Assembly (NCBI RefSeq): GCF_001625215.2
Contig: NC_030387.2
Span: forward strand, 33,007,606-33,071,605
Length of the DNA: 64,000 nucleotides
Direction: 5' to 3'
From: Daucus carota subsp. sativus
Lineage: Eukaryota > Streptophyta > Magnoliopsida > Apiales > Apiaceae
Every line of letters begins with the position of its first letter. Position 1 is the stretch's first letter. The translations under genes were made by a program, and so were the position numbers. The notes below the pieces were generated by a model, which was given only the letters and a program-made list of their open reading frames with translations, was not told the DNA's origin and did not search any database. Positions 44,073 to 57,179 of the stretch are shown piece after piece.

Positions 44073-46424
44073 ATGGGAATTTGTTGGAGATCGCTTCCAC
44101 ATTTTACAGCTCATGTCATTCTACTTGTTTTGTTCTTCTCTACCTTCACTTCATCAGGTCCGCACAGTTCTATAAATTCTTATATTTAGTTTTTGCTGTC
44201 GAAGTGTCTTACAAGAATTTCAGTGTGAACATTATGTGGTCGATTTAATCATTTATTTTTCTAGTGGAATGTGATTTTATGTTCCTAACTGCAACAAAAT
44301 TTGATATGTTCAATAGAATGATAAGTATTGTATAGATGCAGAGATGATTAGTTTTATCGATCAGAGTAGTCTTATGTCGCCTTCTGGTCGGTCTTTCTGA
44401 ATCGGTAAGCTTGATTCTTTTTTTTTAATAGAAATTTTTTGGTTTAGTTTGGATTGTTCACTTTAACATATGTGCTACACATAAGGAAAGAATTAGACAA
44501 TTATCAGAAGCTTTAGCAGCTGCTTTTGAGATGCAATCCGAGTAATAAGATGAGATTCCTCTACCTCAAGTTGCTGTAAATGTTAATTTGTGAGAATAAT
44601 TGAACTTGTTCTTGCAGAAGCATACGATCCACTTGATCCATTTGGAAATATTACGATTAAATGGGATGTAGTAAGCTGGACACCTGATGGATATGTGGTA
44701 CGAAACAGTTGAGTACCCCTTCCCCAGCTTGAGGGTGAAAGATTTTTATCTAACCAGCTTGTGTATGTGCATTGGCTAGGCTGTTGTTACAATGTTCAAC
44801 TTCCAGCAATTTCGCCATATTCAAGAACCTGGCTGGACATTGGGATGGACATGGGCGAAAAAAGAAGTCATATGGAGCATGGTGGGTGCTCAGACAACGG
44901 AGCAGGGGAATTGCTCAAAATATAAAGATTATGTTCCACATAGTTGTATGAAGAATCCAAAAGTTGTAGATTTACTACCTGGAACTCCATACAATCAGCA
45001 GATTGCAAATTGCTGCAAGGGAGGACTACTTAGCTCATTGCTACAAGACCCATCAAATGCTGCAAGCTCATTCCAGCTTAGTGTTGGTGAATCAGGAAGC
45101 AACAATAAAACTGTCAGGGTGCCTAAAAACTTCACTCTGGAAGCTCCAGGGCCTGGCTATATATGCGGACCTGCCAAAATCGTCAAGCCAACTAAATTTA
45201 TTTCAGCAGATGGAAGGAGAATGACTCGAGCTATGAGTAAGTACAGCTAGACAACATTATACTCCTTAGTCCATGTTACATGAGATTAATAAACAATCCC
45301 CGGAATGTGTTTGAGATTAATAAAAAAAAATAGCCATCTGCATAGACCAAGAGTACTCATAACCATATTGTCATATATTGCATTTGGAATCATATAAAAC
45401 TGAAGCCTCTACAAAATTTGGCTTAAGATTGTATTATATGAACATTGTTCCAGTGACGTGGAATGTTACATGCACATATTCACAGTTCCTGGCTCAGAAA
45501 ACTCCCGCTTGCTGTGTTTCTCTGTCGTCTTTCTACAATGAAACTATTGTCCCCTGCCCTTCATGTTCCTGTGGCTGCAAAAACAATGGTTCCCTTTCAG
45601 GGAGCTGCTTAGAGTATGTATTCGCTTACTTCTTCATTTTCCTATTAATTCTCTGTAATTAGAATCAGTGCAATTATACCATAATAACTGATGGAGTATC
45701 CGTGCAGCCAAAAGTCTGCATACATCGCGAGTCCTAGCAAGAACAACACTGCACCTCTGGTTCAGTGCACAAGTCATATGTGTCCAGTCCAAGTCCACTG
45801 GCATCTAAAGCTCAATGACAAAGGCCACTGGAGGGCTAATGTTTCCGTTACAAACTTTAATTACCGGATGAACTACACACAGTGGAACATGGTTGTTCAA
45901 CATCCCAACTTTGTCAACATGACTCAAATATTCAGCTTCAATTACAAACTGTTAGCGCCGTCTGAATACATTAGTAAGCATTCTATGCATTAAACATTTC
46001 ACAGCATTTTTTGAACTTTTATCTGATCTAAATGTTTTTTTTTTTCCGATTTAATTGAGCAGATGATACAGCTATGTTATGGGGTATTAAGAGACGTAAC
46101 GACAATCTCTTGCAAGCCAGCCAACACGGACTAGGGAATGTTGAGTCAGATATTATCTTCAGAAAAGATTCATCAACTTTTACTTTCGAAAAGGGTTGGG
46201 CTTTCCCTCGAAGAATCTACTTCAATGGTGATCCTTGTGTGATGCCATCTCTTGATTCTTATCCATATTTGCCACCAGATAACAGTTCACCAATTACCAG
46301 TTCGCGAAATACCATTTCACCACCTGCAAGTTCACCAAATAGGAGCTCACGGCAAGAGATCTTGGCATTTACACTGATGATTGCGCTAGTCTCATATTTG
46401 CTGTTCTGCTTTGCTTATGTCTGA
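44073..46424 (+). CDS. COBRA-like GPI-anchored protein, divergent copy (six exons, 469 aa)
   Basis: Exons 44073-44157, 44618-44697, 44780-45236, 45454-45613, 45708-45973 and 46063-46424; sum 1410 nt. Signal peptide, then EAYDPLDPFGNITIKWDVVS, the start of the mature COBRA domain. The conserved Cys block CCVSLSSFYNETIVPCPSCSCGC and the FNYRMNYTQWNMVVQHPNF block are present. The C-terminus ends in a hydrophobic GPI signal. Exon sizes 80, 457 and 160 are identical to those of the next gene, so the two are tandem duplicates. Differences: HCC is HSC (one Cys of a normally paired site lost), several charged changes in the middle (LNDKGHWRANVSV), and an inserted Ser/Pro-rich stretch before the GPI signal. 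COBRA proteins guide cellulose microfibril orientation at the plasma membrane; this copy seems to evolve faster than its neighbour but has no break. Confidence 0.93.
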
Positions 46425-46751
46425 GGATCTCAGAGTTGATGTTATCACATTTGATGATATGATTTTCAGTAAAATATTTTTCATTAAAATATATGTTCAA
46501 AATTCTTCTCTCAAAATAATTTTTATCGAAACAAAGTTGAGAAAAAATTCCTTTGATCTAGTTTTTAAAACAGAATCTATTCATAAAAATATATTATCCA
46601 AACGAAGTTGAGAAATAATTTCTTTTATCTATTTTACCAAACAAAATCTGTTCATTAAAATATTTTCAACAAAACTTTTCCCGAAAATTTTTCAAAGAAC
46701 TAAATAATTCCAGGACACATAATTTCTTGAGAATATTCTGAAAACCTTTCT

Positions 46752-47284
46752 CAAGATAATTTGGGAATATATTCTCTCTTTTCTCTCTATTCTTGAAGTA
46801 GCCGTCTCTATAATCTGAGGGGCTTCCATCGGTTTTTACCGGTGGAAAGCCCCAATCTTTTCTTCTTTTTAACAGTCTTTGTTCATCTTTTGCTTTTGTT
46901 CAATAAGTTCCCAATTTATTTGGGTTTTGTTTGGTCTCTCCTTGTGTGAGAGTTTGATTTTGATTTTATTTACTGTTCGTCATGTCCGGGTATCCAGATC
47001 TGCAGGATTTTGATGGTGTTGATTTTCATGGTGTTGATTCGGTGATGAAGGTTATTATGGTGATACATCTGTGGTCGATTGCTCAAAACAACAGTTGGAG
47101 GATTACAATATGTATATATCTCTTCAAAAAATCGTTTGGTTGCCTATCCAAGATGGAAGGATTCAACAACGATATTATTATGCGTTTGTTCAATTTCGAT
47201 CATGTATGTAGATGCCGTATGGCTTTTTATTATTGAATTATCTTTTCTTGTTAAAAAAAAAAAAAGATAATTTGGGAATATATT
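46752..47284 (+). mobile_element. Poly(A)-tailed retroposon with 21-bp target duplication
   Basis: The 21-bp direct repeats 46752-46772 and 47264-47284 (core AATTTGGGAATATATT) bracket about 480 bp that ends in a run of A's directly before the second repeat. This is the signature of LINE-machinery insertion. The inside opens with a C/T-rich stretch and a possible ATG frame (from 46982) with no domain I recognise. It could be a short LINE with internal loss, a SINE-like unit or a processed transcript. Confidence 0.8.
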
Positions 47285-48848
47285 TTCTAAAATACTTCTG
47301 GGCATTCTTAACTTTTCTGACATGAAATGGACGTGGATTTTGAAATATTTAAACTTATCAAATTGTCTGACTCCACAGCTTTGGAAAGAGAAATATGAGT
47401 CTCTGTAGTCTGTACATATCTTACAGATTTTAATGTCTTTAAATTGATATAATTTTTCTAATTTTTTCCAAATTTTTTTAATTTACGCATAAATCATCTG
47501 GAGAGGTATAAAAAAATGTCATCTCGACAATGAAAACAAAATAGTTCACGAGTTATCAATTGATTTATGCGTATTTACGAGTTTCCATTGTCACCTGGAC
47601 AATGAAAACGAAACCAGATACATAATGATATATCATCGAGAAAATGCATAATGATATATTAGGAACAAACGAACTTTAGGAATTTGTAAACAAAAGGAAG
47701 GAAAATAATGAACTGAGCAATCCAACAACAGTTGTCTTTTCTGTTAATGAGATCGAGACTTTCTATTCTCCACCGACACAGCCTAATAATATACACGATT
47801 TACATCCATCCACTATAAAAATAAAGGAAAATCGTATGGGTTAAGAATTGCCAACTGATGCTAGCTGCTTTGCTTATTTGTCACCTGCTGTCGGCGAGTC
47901 TCACAGAATATTGGTTTGATTATATTATAATAATGCTTACATAATTATTTAGTACTAACGATCTGGTTGTCAATTATTGTATTGTATTAGTGTGGGTAAC
48001 ATATCTCAATCACACACGAGACTTGACTCGGTAAAATACCATCCAGGAAGCCTAGGGTAAAATTATATAAATATTTGTTTTTTAGTGTAAGGTGTTGGAA
48101 TTCACTGTCTAGAAGGCTATGCGTCAAAATTCAAAGGAATACATATCAAATTTGTTTCCGTAAAACTCAAGTATAATTAATCATACTATTACTTTTTATT
48201 GAATTCGTAGCTTAATATGATTTTTCAGTTAAATTGATCAAATTTAATGAAATTTACATATTATAAATCAAAAATATTATAAAAATCACATCTATAATAT
48301 AATTTTATAAATGGTTATCCACCATTTTCAGTTTTCTTTTGTTGCAAAACACAATTTTCAGTTTTGAATTAGTTATTTTGATATAAAAAGTCAAAAATAA
48401 ATTACTAATTTAGTATATATAAAAATGGATGGATTTAGGATAGCCCACTATTCATGCTAAATAATTAAATGTGATAGAGAAATTTCAGCATACTTTCTAT
48501 TATAATCTAAACACAATACGTTACATGCAGCACAAAGTAAACGGCTTTCAAAAATTCATATCCTCTAGGAGTATCTTTATCCTATAAACAATTAGACAAG
48601 CATGCAAACAAAATAATAAAAACTACAAGAAAGTGCAACAAAAACTACAAAGAAAAATAAAAAAAAAACCCAGTGAAAATGGTGTTATTAATGGCGCAGA
48701 AGAACAGTAACATATACATACAGAAGTTAACAGCTGTGAACGTATAGAAAAATCTTTAAAAAATCAAGTTAAATATGGAACAGTAGCTAGTATGCTGAAA
48801 AGCAAGCCACTACTTACCACTCACCACCGTCATCATCTTTACTCGCAA

Positions 48849-48856
48849 TATATAAA
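48849..48856 (+). promoter_or_regulatory. TATA box of the second COBRA gene
   Basis: TATATAAA about 75 bp upstream of the ATG at 48931. Confidence 0.55.
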
Positions 48857-48930
48857 CACACACACAAACACATCTTTTTATCTCTCTGCTCTTTGGTTGC
48901 AGATCTTGAACATAACAGATCAAGAGCAAA

Positions 48931-50480
48931 ATGGGGTTTTGTCTGAGATCTCTTCCACAATTTACAGCTTATGCCATTTCACTTGTGCTTTTCCTCTCTG
49001 CCTTCACCTTTACTTCAACAGGTTCACTTATTTCTCTACTTTTTTGTGTACTTTTAATTGTTCTTGGTGATGGGTGTGTAAAAGATTGAATCTTTTTGGT
49101 TTGAGTGATTGGGTAGTGTATGCATTTGATGAATTATGATTCTTTTTCATGTGGGTGTATCATTAGAGTTGAAATTTTGTGTTGGGGTGAAAAAAGTTTG
49201 GTGCTTTTTGATAATTTAGAGATTGGAGTACTTGTTTCGGATTGATGATCAATTGGTGTGTTGAATTTGAGATTTTTCTTATATTTTGGTGCTGAATGTG
49301 AAGAAAAGATCTCTTAAGTGGACAATTGATGTATATGATTGTTTCTTTTCGAGGGGAATGTAGTTTTATATTGTCCGAAAATATGTTTCCTAATTGCTAA
49401 TAAAATGGATCTGTTCATGGGATATTGTTTCTGGCTGATCTTTGTGAATTAGTCAACTTGCTATGTTTTAGAAGATGTGTTCATTCTGGTTATACTTGTT
49501 CTTGCAGAAGCATATGATCCGCTTGATCCAAATGGGAATCTTACGATTAAATGGGATGTCATAAGCTGGACACCTGATGGATACGTGGTAAGTGTTACCA
49601 CAGTCTTGAATCTTGTTAATGATGATTGGCAATACTTGTCCCAACCCTCAAGTGACCCCTGATATGTCAACATCTTAAAGACTCAGAGCTTTATAGTTTA
49701 TGAAGCTAATACAGATCTTCCAAATTATTACAAAGCTGTTGTACCTGGCATTTTTGTGGAGTTTTGTTTTGTAACTTAGTATGGAATGTTATCCATGTGA
49801 AAAAAATTATATGAACAAATATTTCATCTCTATAACTTGGAAGGAAGGAGATGAATTTGTAGGGACACTGCCTGAAGAAATAGTTTGGTACTGTGACTTA
49901 AAATACACTCGGCATGTGCCTAATTATAGTATATAAGAAGGTTAAAATGTAGCTATTCCATTTTTTGGGAAATTTCATATAGTTTATACAACTAATCCTG
50001 CGTGTTGTGAAAAACATTACTTAATTTACTATATGAGCGAATGGCAGCAAAAATCTTTTTGGTTTCTAGGTTTTCACACTATTAACTAGAAAGTGTCTTA
50101 AATTGTAATAACAGCACATCATTGTTGATTGTTCCATCCTCTCCTCCTGGAGTATAAATAGTTTATACTACTATAGCTTATTAACTAGGCTTTTACACTA
50201 GAGTAGTCCAATAACACCACTTGTTCTCTTGCGATCTGTATCTAATCTGATGCTTATGTGCATTGGTTAGGCTATTGTTACAATGTTCAACTTCCAGCAA
50301 TATCGTCATATTCAAGCACCAGGATGGACTTTAGGTTGGACGTGGGCTAAAAAGGAAGTAATATGGAGCATGGTGGGTGCTCAAACAACAGAGCAAGGAG
50401 ATTGCTCAAAATACAAAGGGAATGTTCCACATTGTTGTAAGAAGGATCCAACGGTTGTCGATCTACTACCTGGAACTCCA

Positions 50481-50512
<32 letters not shown>

Positions 50513-51919
50513 AGGAGTACTTAACTCATGGGTCCAAGACCCATCCAATGCTGCAAGCTCATTCCAGGTTAGTGTTGGTGGAGCTGGAACTACCAACAAA
50601 ACAGTTAAGGTGCCTAAGAACTTCACATTGAAAGCACCGGGGCCTGGCTATACATGTGGACCAGCCAAAATCGTCAAGCCAACTAAATATGTTACAGCAG
50701 ATGGAAGGAGAGTGACACAAGTCATGAGTAAGTATTGCTCCACAACATTGTACTTCTTAGGCTATGATTGTTGTATATAATTAATAATCCTCAGAATATC
50801 GACCAATTTTTTCCAAATTTAAACTATATTTACCCCATATCATTAACTAAATTTTAGTTCTGTTTGAGTTAACTTTCATTAAAAATCTAATAATTAGGGA
50901 CAGGAAGAGGGCAAGAGGTTTGTAGATTCTGCTGATAAGTATGACAATATAACTTATTTGTACGTTATGGCAGTGACATGGAATATTACATGCACATACT
51001 CACAGTTCCTGGCTCAGAAAACTCCGACTTGCTGTGTTTCTCTGTCATCTTTCTACAATGAAACTATTGTACCTTGCCCTACATGTACCTGTGGCTGCCA
51101 AAACAATAGTACTCATCCAGGCAGCTGCGTAGAGTATGTTTTTGCCCCTTCATCATTTTTCCTGTTAGTTCTTTGGTAACCAGTATTACTATAGTTTTAT
51201 AATAAAAACTGAACCAATGTCTACTGTTATACAGCAAGAAGTCTCCATATTTAGCCTCCGTTGTTTCGAGCCCTAGCAAGAACAACTATGCACCTCTGGT
51301 TCAGTGCACAAGTCACATGTGTCCAATCCGAGTCCATTGGCATGTAAAACTCAACTACAAGGACTACTGGAGGGTGAAGGTTACAGTTACGAACTTTAAT
51401 TACCGGATGAACTATACACAGTGGAACATGGTTGTCCAACATCCGAACTTCGACAACCTTACTCAGATATTCAGCTTCAATTATAAACCATTAACTCCTT
51501 ATGCAGCAATTAGTAAGCATCTATCTTTTCTTTCTTTGTTTTTTCTCACAAAGAATATGCATATTCCAAAGTTTTTGAAGCCTCAATTAGATCTAATAGT
51601 TCTTTCGTATCTATTTTGTTGAACAGATGATACAGCTATGTTATGGGGTGTTAAGTTTTATAACGACTTTCTCTCGCAAGCTGGCCCACTGGGGAATGTC
51701 CAGTCAGAACTACTCTTCCGGAAAGATTCATCGACTTTTACTTTTGAAAAGGGCTGGGCTTTTCCTCGAAGAATCTACTTTAATGGTGACAATTGTGTCA
51801 TGCCACCTCCCGACTCTTATCCATATTTGCCAAATGCCAGTTCAAGGCAACAAATCTCGTTACTCACTCTGATGGTTACACTGTTCTCATCACTGGCTTT
51901 CTACTTCGCATACGTTTGA
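48931..51919 (+). CDS. COB: COBRA/COBL1-like GPI-anchored protein (six exons, 452 aa)
   Basis: Exons 48931-49021, 49508-49587, 50271-50727, 50974-51133, 51235-51512 and 51627-51919; sum 1359 nt. Signal peptide of about 31 residues, mature start EAYDPLDPNGNLTIKWD. It keeps HCCKKDP, CCVSLSSFYNETIVPCPTC, VQCTSHMCPIRVHWHVKLNY and the C-terminal NASSRQQ (likely GPI attachment at Asn or Ser) followed by a hydrophobic tail. Length equals that of Arabidopsis COBRA (456). Family role: a GPI-anchored cell-surface protein needed for oriented cellulose deposition in expanding cells. Of the pair, this is the conserved, probably ancestral-function copy. COBL1 (At3g02210, from memory) occupies the matching position in Arabidopsis. 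Confidence 0.96.
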
Positions 51920-52547
51920 GGATCTGATAGTGTTTGTAATCTATATATGGAGTGTTCATTGCCAAAATTAAGCCCAAAAAATTTCTAGAAACCTCTCAGC
52001 TATGCTTCGTGGTTTGTGTTGCTCGGTGAAGATCTGGAATTGACTTGGATTCAGGTGCACACTTTGGAACGATCATCTGCATCTGGTTTTTATTTGTGGG
52101 TAAATTAGTTCTTGTCACGTCACTTGTAACCTTTGTACCATGTCTTTATCCTAGTCTTAAATTAGTATTGTTAGTAGGATTTCATGTTTATAGTAATACG
52201 AAAATTGTAATAAGCTCAAAAACCACTCAAAGACAGACAAATTTAGTGCTGTTTTACAATTTTGGTTATGTTTATCTTTGTCATTATTATTTCTGGTATA
52301 TGATTTCATTTAAACCCTTCAATGTGTATTTAAGTAGTCTAAGACTAGGCAGGTTTAAGTAGTACTTGTGACCATAAATATGTCAAAACAGAAGAATACA
52401 GAATAGCATGGCTATACGCCTATACCTCCAAAATGTCATGCCTTTTTATACTATTAATTAATGTGTACACAACTCTGTATACATAAATTTCTAGTGCCCC
52501 AGTCCCCTGAGCTTCAAAACTTCAGTATATTGAAAAACAAAAGAAGG

Positions 52548-54278
52548 TCAATGCATGATAAACAATAAGAAAACTGCCCAAATAATAAGTGTGGAGTAAC
52601 CAATTAGATTTCCATTTGCAGAATTTGGTAGAAATGGGTACGTATCTGGTGGTGGCAGCATGCATTCTTCACCATTGAAGTAGACTTTCCTCGGAAACGC
52701 CCATCCTTGTTTAAAGGTAAATGTGTTCTGGTCTTTCTGAAGAAGCACCTCAGACTGTACATTTCCGAAGGGTCCTGCTTCCATTAGTTGATCATTGTAG
52801 AACTTTGTGCCATAGAACATACCTGTGTCATCTGCGCAAGATGTAAACAGTCTTAGTTATCAGTACATCATTACTTCTTCAGGCTATGTTAACAGTTTTC
52901 AGAATATATGCACTTACTGACAGACTGGTAGGGCACTATAGGTTTATAATCAAAGCTGAAAACTTGAGTTACGTTGTTCAGATTTGGATGCTGAACAACA
53001 AGAGTCCACAATGTGTAGTTCAACCGGTAGTTGAAGTTTGTTAACGCAAGCTTCACCCGCCAGTAGTCCTTATAGTTGGCTTTGACATGCCAGTGTACTC
53101 GGACCGGGCACATGTGATGTGTGCATTGTAACAATGGAGAGTTGTCTTTTCTTGGAGTGTTTACCCCAACCACACTCAGTAGTTTAGAATCACTCCTGCA
53201 ACATAGTGGATCATTAGATAAGATGTCTAATTCTGTTGAACTTTGTTATGAAGGTTTAGAAACCGGAAAGCCAGCGCAAGCTTACTTGACGCATTTGTTT
53301 CTTTTGTTTTCACAACCACATGCGCAGCTAGGGCAAGGAGTTATGGTCTCATTGTAGAAAGATGAGAAGGAAACGCAACAGGATGGGTGTTTTCTCGCTA
53401 GAAATTGTGAATAAGTGCATGTCACGTTCCAAGTCACTGCACATAATACATTAGAAGTTTGTGAAACTGTTTAAATTTGTCACCAACAAACTGCAGACTA
53501 GGTATATTGTATGAACTTACTGAGGGCCTGAGTTTTCCTTCGACGATCAGAAGTGAGAAAATTGGTGGGAGGGACAATCTTAGCAGGGCCACAAGTGTAG
53601 CCTGGTCCTGGACCGAGTAATGTGAAATTCCTAGGTAGCTTTACCGTCCTGTTTGAAGTGCCCCCCTGACCGACACTCACCTGGAAGGCCGAGACAGCAG
53701 ATGCTGGATCTTGCCCCCATGCGGCCAAGACCCCGCCTTTGCAGCAGTTATTGATTTGTTGGTTGTAAGGGACACCAGGTAGCAGGTCTACAACAGTGGG
53801 TGTTTTCTTGCAGCAGTGCGGAATGTTTCCCTTAAACTTAGAGCAGTCTCCTTGTTCTGTCGTCTGAGACCCTACCATCGACCATATTACTTCCTTCTTG
53901 GCCCATGTCCACCCCATAGTCCAACCAGGGCTCATAATGTGCCTGTACATTTGGAAGTTGTTCATAGTCACCATTGCCTGAGAATTATCCCATCACACAC
54001 TTTCTTGTCAGCTGCCAATTTTACACTTTTACATATCTATGAAAAATATATTCAAACAAGAATGGTACTCACAACATAGCCGTCTGGAGTCCATGACATT
54101 ACATCCCATTTGATCGTTATGTTTCCAGTTGGGTCCAGGGGATCATAGGCAGCTGCATATATGAAACCTTATAAGAAATGTATATCACTACACATTCTTT
54201 TACATCAAATTTAGTTAGACTTTTACCTGCACAGGCAAAGAGCACGACAATGGAGAGAGCGGAGAAGATGGTTCTCAT
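52548..54278 (-). CDS. COBL4: COBRA-like protein 4 (COBL4/IRX6 type; six exons, 433 aa)
   Basis: Exons: 54278-54227, 54152-54073, 53977-53521, 53436-53286, 53195-52918 and 52831-52548; sum 1302 nt. Signal peptide of only 16 or so residues (MRTIFSALSIVVLFACA), mature start AYDPLDPTGNITIKWDVMS. The diagnostic COBL4 features are NNFQMYRHI, AAWGQDPAS, CGCENKRNKCVK, NTPRKDNSPLLQCTHHMCPV, DTGMFYGTKFYNDQL and a short NSANGNL GPI tail. COBL4 (rice BC1, Arabidopsis IRX6) functions in secondary-wall cellulose of xylem and fibres. It converges tail to tail with the COBRA gene, about 630 bp between stop codons. In Arabidopsis COBL4 (At5g15630) is next to the carrier At5g15640. Confidence 0.96.
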
Positions 54279-55439
54279 ATTTGTTCTACAGATACTTTCA
54301 CGCGATAGCAGAGCTGCAAATCTTGATTGGCGATTGTGAACTTATCTAGAGTGCATCGAGCTGCAACCTTCACAATGTTTGAAATGACAATAGATGCAAG
54401 TATTTAAGATTTAGATGTTCTGAGGAAGTTGCTAGAATATCAAGATGGCTTACCTACTAGTAGTTAGACAGACACATATATAAAACCACATTGTATTCAT
54501 TTCTCGTTTCTGTATCTTAAAGCAAAGTATTGGTTACAAGAGAAATGGCTAGGCGGGATTTATTTGCATAGTGATCATAACACCCCAACGATTCTTTTTG
54601 AAATATTTGTCCTGGCTAGATTATGACACTTGTTTGTTGCTCTAAGAAAACGAAAACCAAATCGAGCTAGACACGATCCATTATATGTCAGTCGCAAGTA
54701 AAATTGTGTACACCTGAGATAAACGCGGATTTTACTGTTATTCGTGAAAGTAGAGAGACTGTTTCCGAGAATTTTAAATATATGAAACAAGTGTCGGTCT
54801 ACGAGAAGTAGAGTTTGAAGGAAGTAAACAGCATGTGAATCAACTGTTTTCTGCTAAAAAATTAAGGCCTTCTGAACTCACTCTTCATTCTTTGGCTTGA
54901 TACATACAGCTTTTCTTCATCCATAATTACTGAAATAAGTATGACTAGATATATATGGAAGACTTGAAAAGAAATATAGAAACGTTACACATGAATTTCA
55001 CTCTGATTCATATCTCGGAAGAATAAGTGTGCAAGAGGAAACTTGCAAATTACTTGCCAGCGGTTCAGTTGGTCTTGGTGATCATCATTGGAGACATTTG
55101 TTTTCAACTGTCTGTTCCTTTTTCCCCTGGCTCGAATCGGTTCACAAGAATAACTTTAAGCTAAGCATGAAATGAAAATCTTGGTATGAAATCAGAGATT
55201 AATCGTAAAAAAATTATGCTCCCTCTGTTTTAAAATATTAATCCAATTTTGAATTTTGATCTTATATTATATAATCATAAGAAAATTTAAAAAAGTATAC
55301 CAGAAAAAAGAACTCATATAACTTTCAAAGAATAATTGTTAAACTTTGGTCAAAATTTGATCTATTTGAATTTTGGGCCATCAAAAATCTATGCATTTTT
55401 TCATAGAATTAATTCATTTTCAGAAAGAAGAAAAAATTA

Positions 55440-55674
55440 CTCCCTCCGTTTTGAAATATAGGCCGTTTGACTTTTTTTGCACGCAATTCTAAGTGCTTTG
55501 ACCGCATGTTAAAAATCACTATTTTTAAAATTTTCCTTTTTTGAATAAAAATATGTGATATATATTTTTATTCAGAAAAAAAATTTCAAAAATAATAATT
55601 TTTAACATGCGGTCAAAAGACTTAGAAATACGTGCAAAAAAGTCAAGCTGACCTATATTTCAAAACAGAGTGAG
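55440..55674. mobile_element. Stowaway-like MITE
   Basis: 235 bp, CTCCCTCCGTTTTGAAATAT to ATATTTCAAAACAGAGTGAG, TA on both sides. A remnant of a similar end lies at about 55222. Confidence 0.9.
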
Positions 55675-55944
55675 TATTACTCCTAGACGACCAAGCATAA
55701 GGGTGAAATCTTGATTTTAAATGATGTACTAATAATTTCTATAAATTTTATTCTGATTTTTAAGTATGGGAAATGAACCACAAAAATAGTTTTTCCTACT
55801 TCGCAGAGATCTTCTCTAATTCCGCACCGCTCATAAATCATATGATAGTCATTTGAACAACATAATCAGGAGAGTATAAGGTCTTGGCTAATTAAGATTA
55901 TGAAAACGATCTAGCCAGTCTCAAACCAAATTAGATGTGATAGA

Positions 55945-56305
55945 AGCAGTGTTCTAAAAATCCCCGATTTAACCGATTAATCCCCTGCAAGGTCGGTCAT
56001 CGATCCGATTTTTAAAATCCGATTAATCCATATATATTTCTTAATCGAAGTATATGGGCTAAATTATTAAAATTAAAATATTATATTACTTTCAATATGA
56101 ATAATTATAGAGTTTATGAATATAGTAAATATATTAGTTACTAAATAGCTAATATAATAATAACTAAATATTAAACAATATTTTAATATTAAAATAAACC
56201 CGATTTTAACTCCGATTAATCCTTCCGATCAATCCCCGATTTCCGATTAATCTTTGAATCGGTAGCTCAACCGATTAAGTCCGATTCCCGATTTCTGTAA
56301 CACTG
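55945..56305. mobile_element. TIR element related to the one at 37127
   Basis: Left end AGCAGTGTTCTAAAAATCCC, right end GATTTCTGTAACACTGG. It shares the GATTAATCCCCGATT phrases of the element in the carrier intron. Confidence 0.6.
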
Positions 56306-56557
56306 GATAGGAGTATTATAATTATGGTTAAAGCGTGTCTATCACTTATATAATTAAGATCATTTATTCCATGGAACGGCCAAAAACCATGTCCATTTTG
56401 TGATCTAAAACACCGACACGGCGACACCCTGGTGCATCCACTCACAGAGCATGTGTGCTCTACTATGCTCCATGCCTGTGAATGATGTAAAAATAAGATT
56501 TCACATTGTGAATCATAAAAAACTGGGACCAAAATACGAGGCAACTAATGGTTGATA

Positions 56558-56955
56558 CGTGTCGCCTATTTGTGCTTAAGCGGTAAAGCGGACACTTAAG
56601 CAGAATTTTAAGTGGTTCAATAAGCGGATTAATAAATTATAATTAAATATTTAGTTATAATATTAATATATATGTAATAATATTATGTTATGGTAGGAAT
56701 TTAAATTTTAATAAAATATATATATTTTTTTAACTTTTTAATAGAATTATAGTTATATAATAATAAAAAATATTTGAAAAATTAAAAAAATAATGAAGTC
56801 AACGTAATTTTGACCGCTTAATCCGCTTACTAATCCGCTTAATTTCCAAAAACGCTTAATTACCCACTTAAAACAAAATCGAAGTATATTTGGGCCGATT
56901 CCACTTAGGCGGACGCTTAATCGGCCGCTTAATGCGCTTTTTACAACACGCAACA
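56558..56955. mobile_element. Possible TIR element (CGCTTAA-rich)
   Basis: CGCTTAA/TTAAGCG motifs recur in both orientations, and CGTGTCGCC and ACAACACGC mark weakly inverted ends. Tentative. Confidence 0.35.
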
Positions 56956-56965
56956 TAAATACTTA

Positions 56966-57179
56966 CTCCCTCCGTTCCCGTGGTTGTTCACTATTTGCAT
57001 GCATTTTGAGAGTCCTGTAAAGTATAGTTGTATAATTTTTTTCTAATTTTTTTTAATAAAAATTTAAATATCAATTTTTTATGCAGAAAAAAAATTTAAA
57101 AATATATTATGGAACTATACTTTAAATGAGTGTGGAAAAGTGTGCCGAAAATTAACGTAAAGAAACGAGGGAGAGGGAG
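56966..57179. mobile_element. Stowaway-like MITE
   Basis: 214 bp, CTCCCTCCGTTCCCGTGG to ACGAGGGAGAGGGAG, TA on both sides. Confidence 0.85.

Larger units (their letters stand above)
46425..48930. other. Intergenic region between the two COBRA genes
   Basis: No gene seen. Contains a poly(A)-tailed retroposed segment at 46752-47284. The right end is the promoter and leader of the second COBRA gene. Confidence 0.6.
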
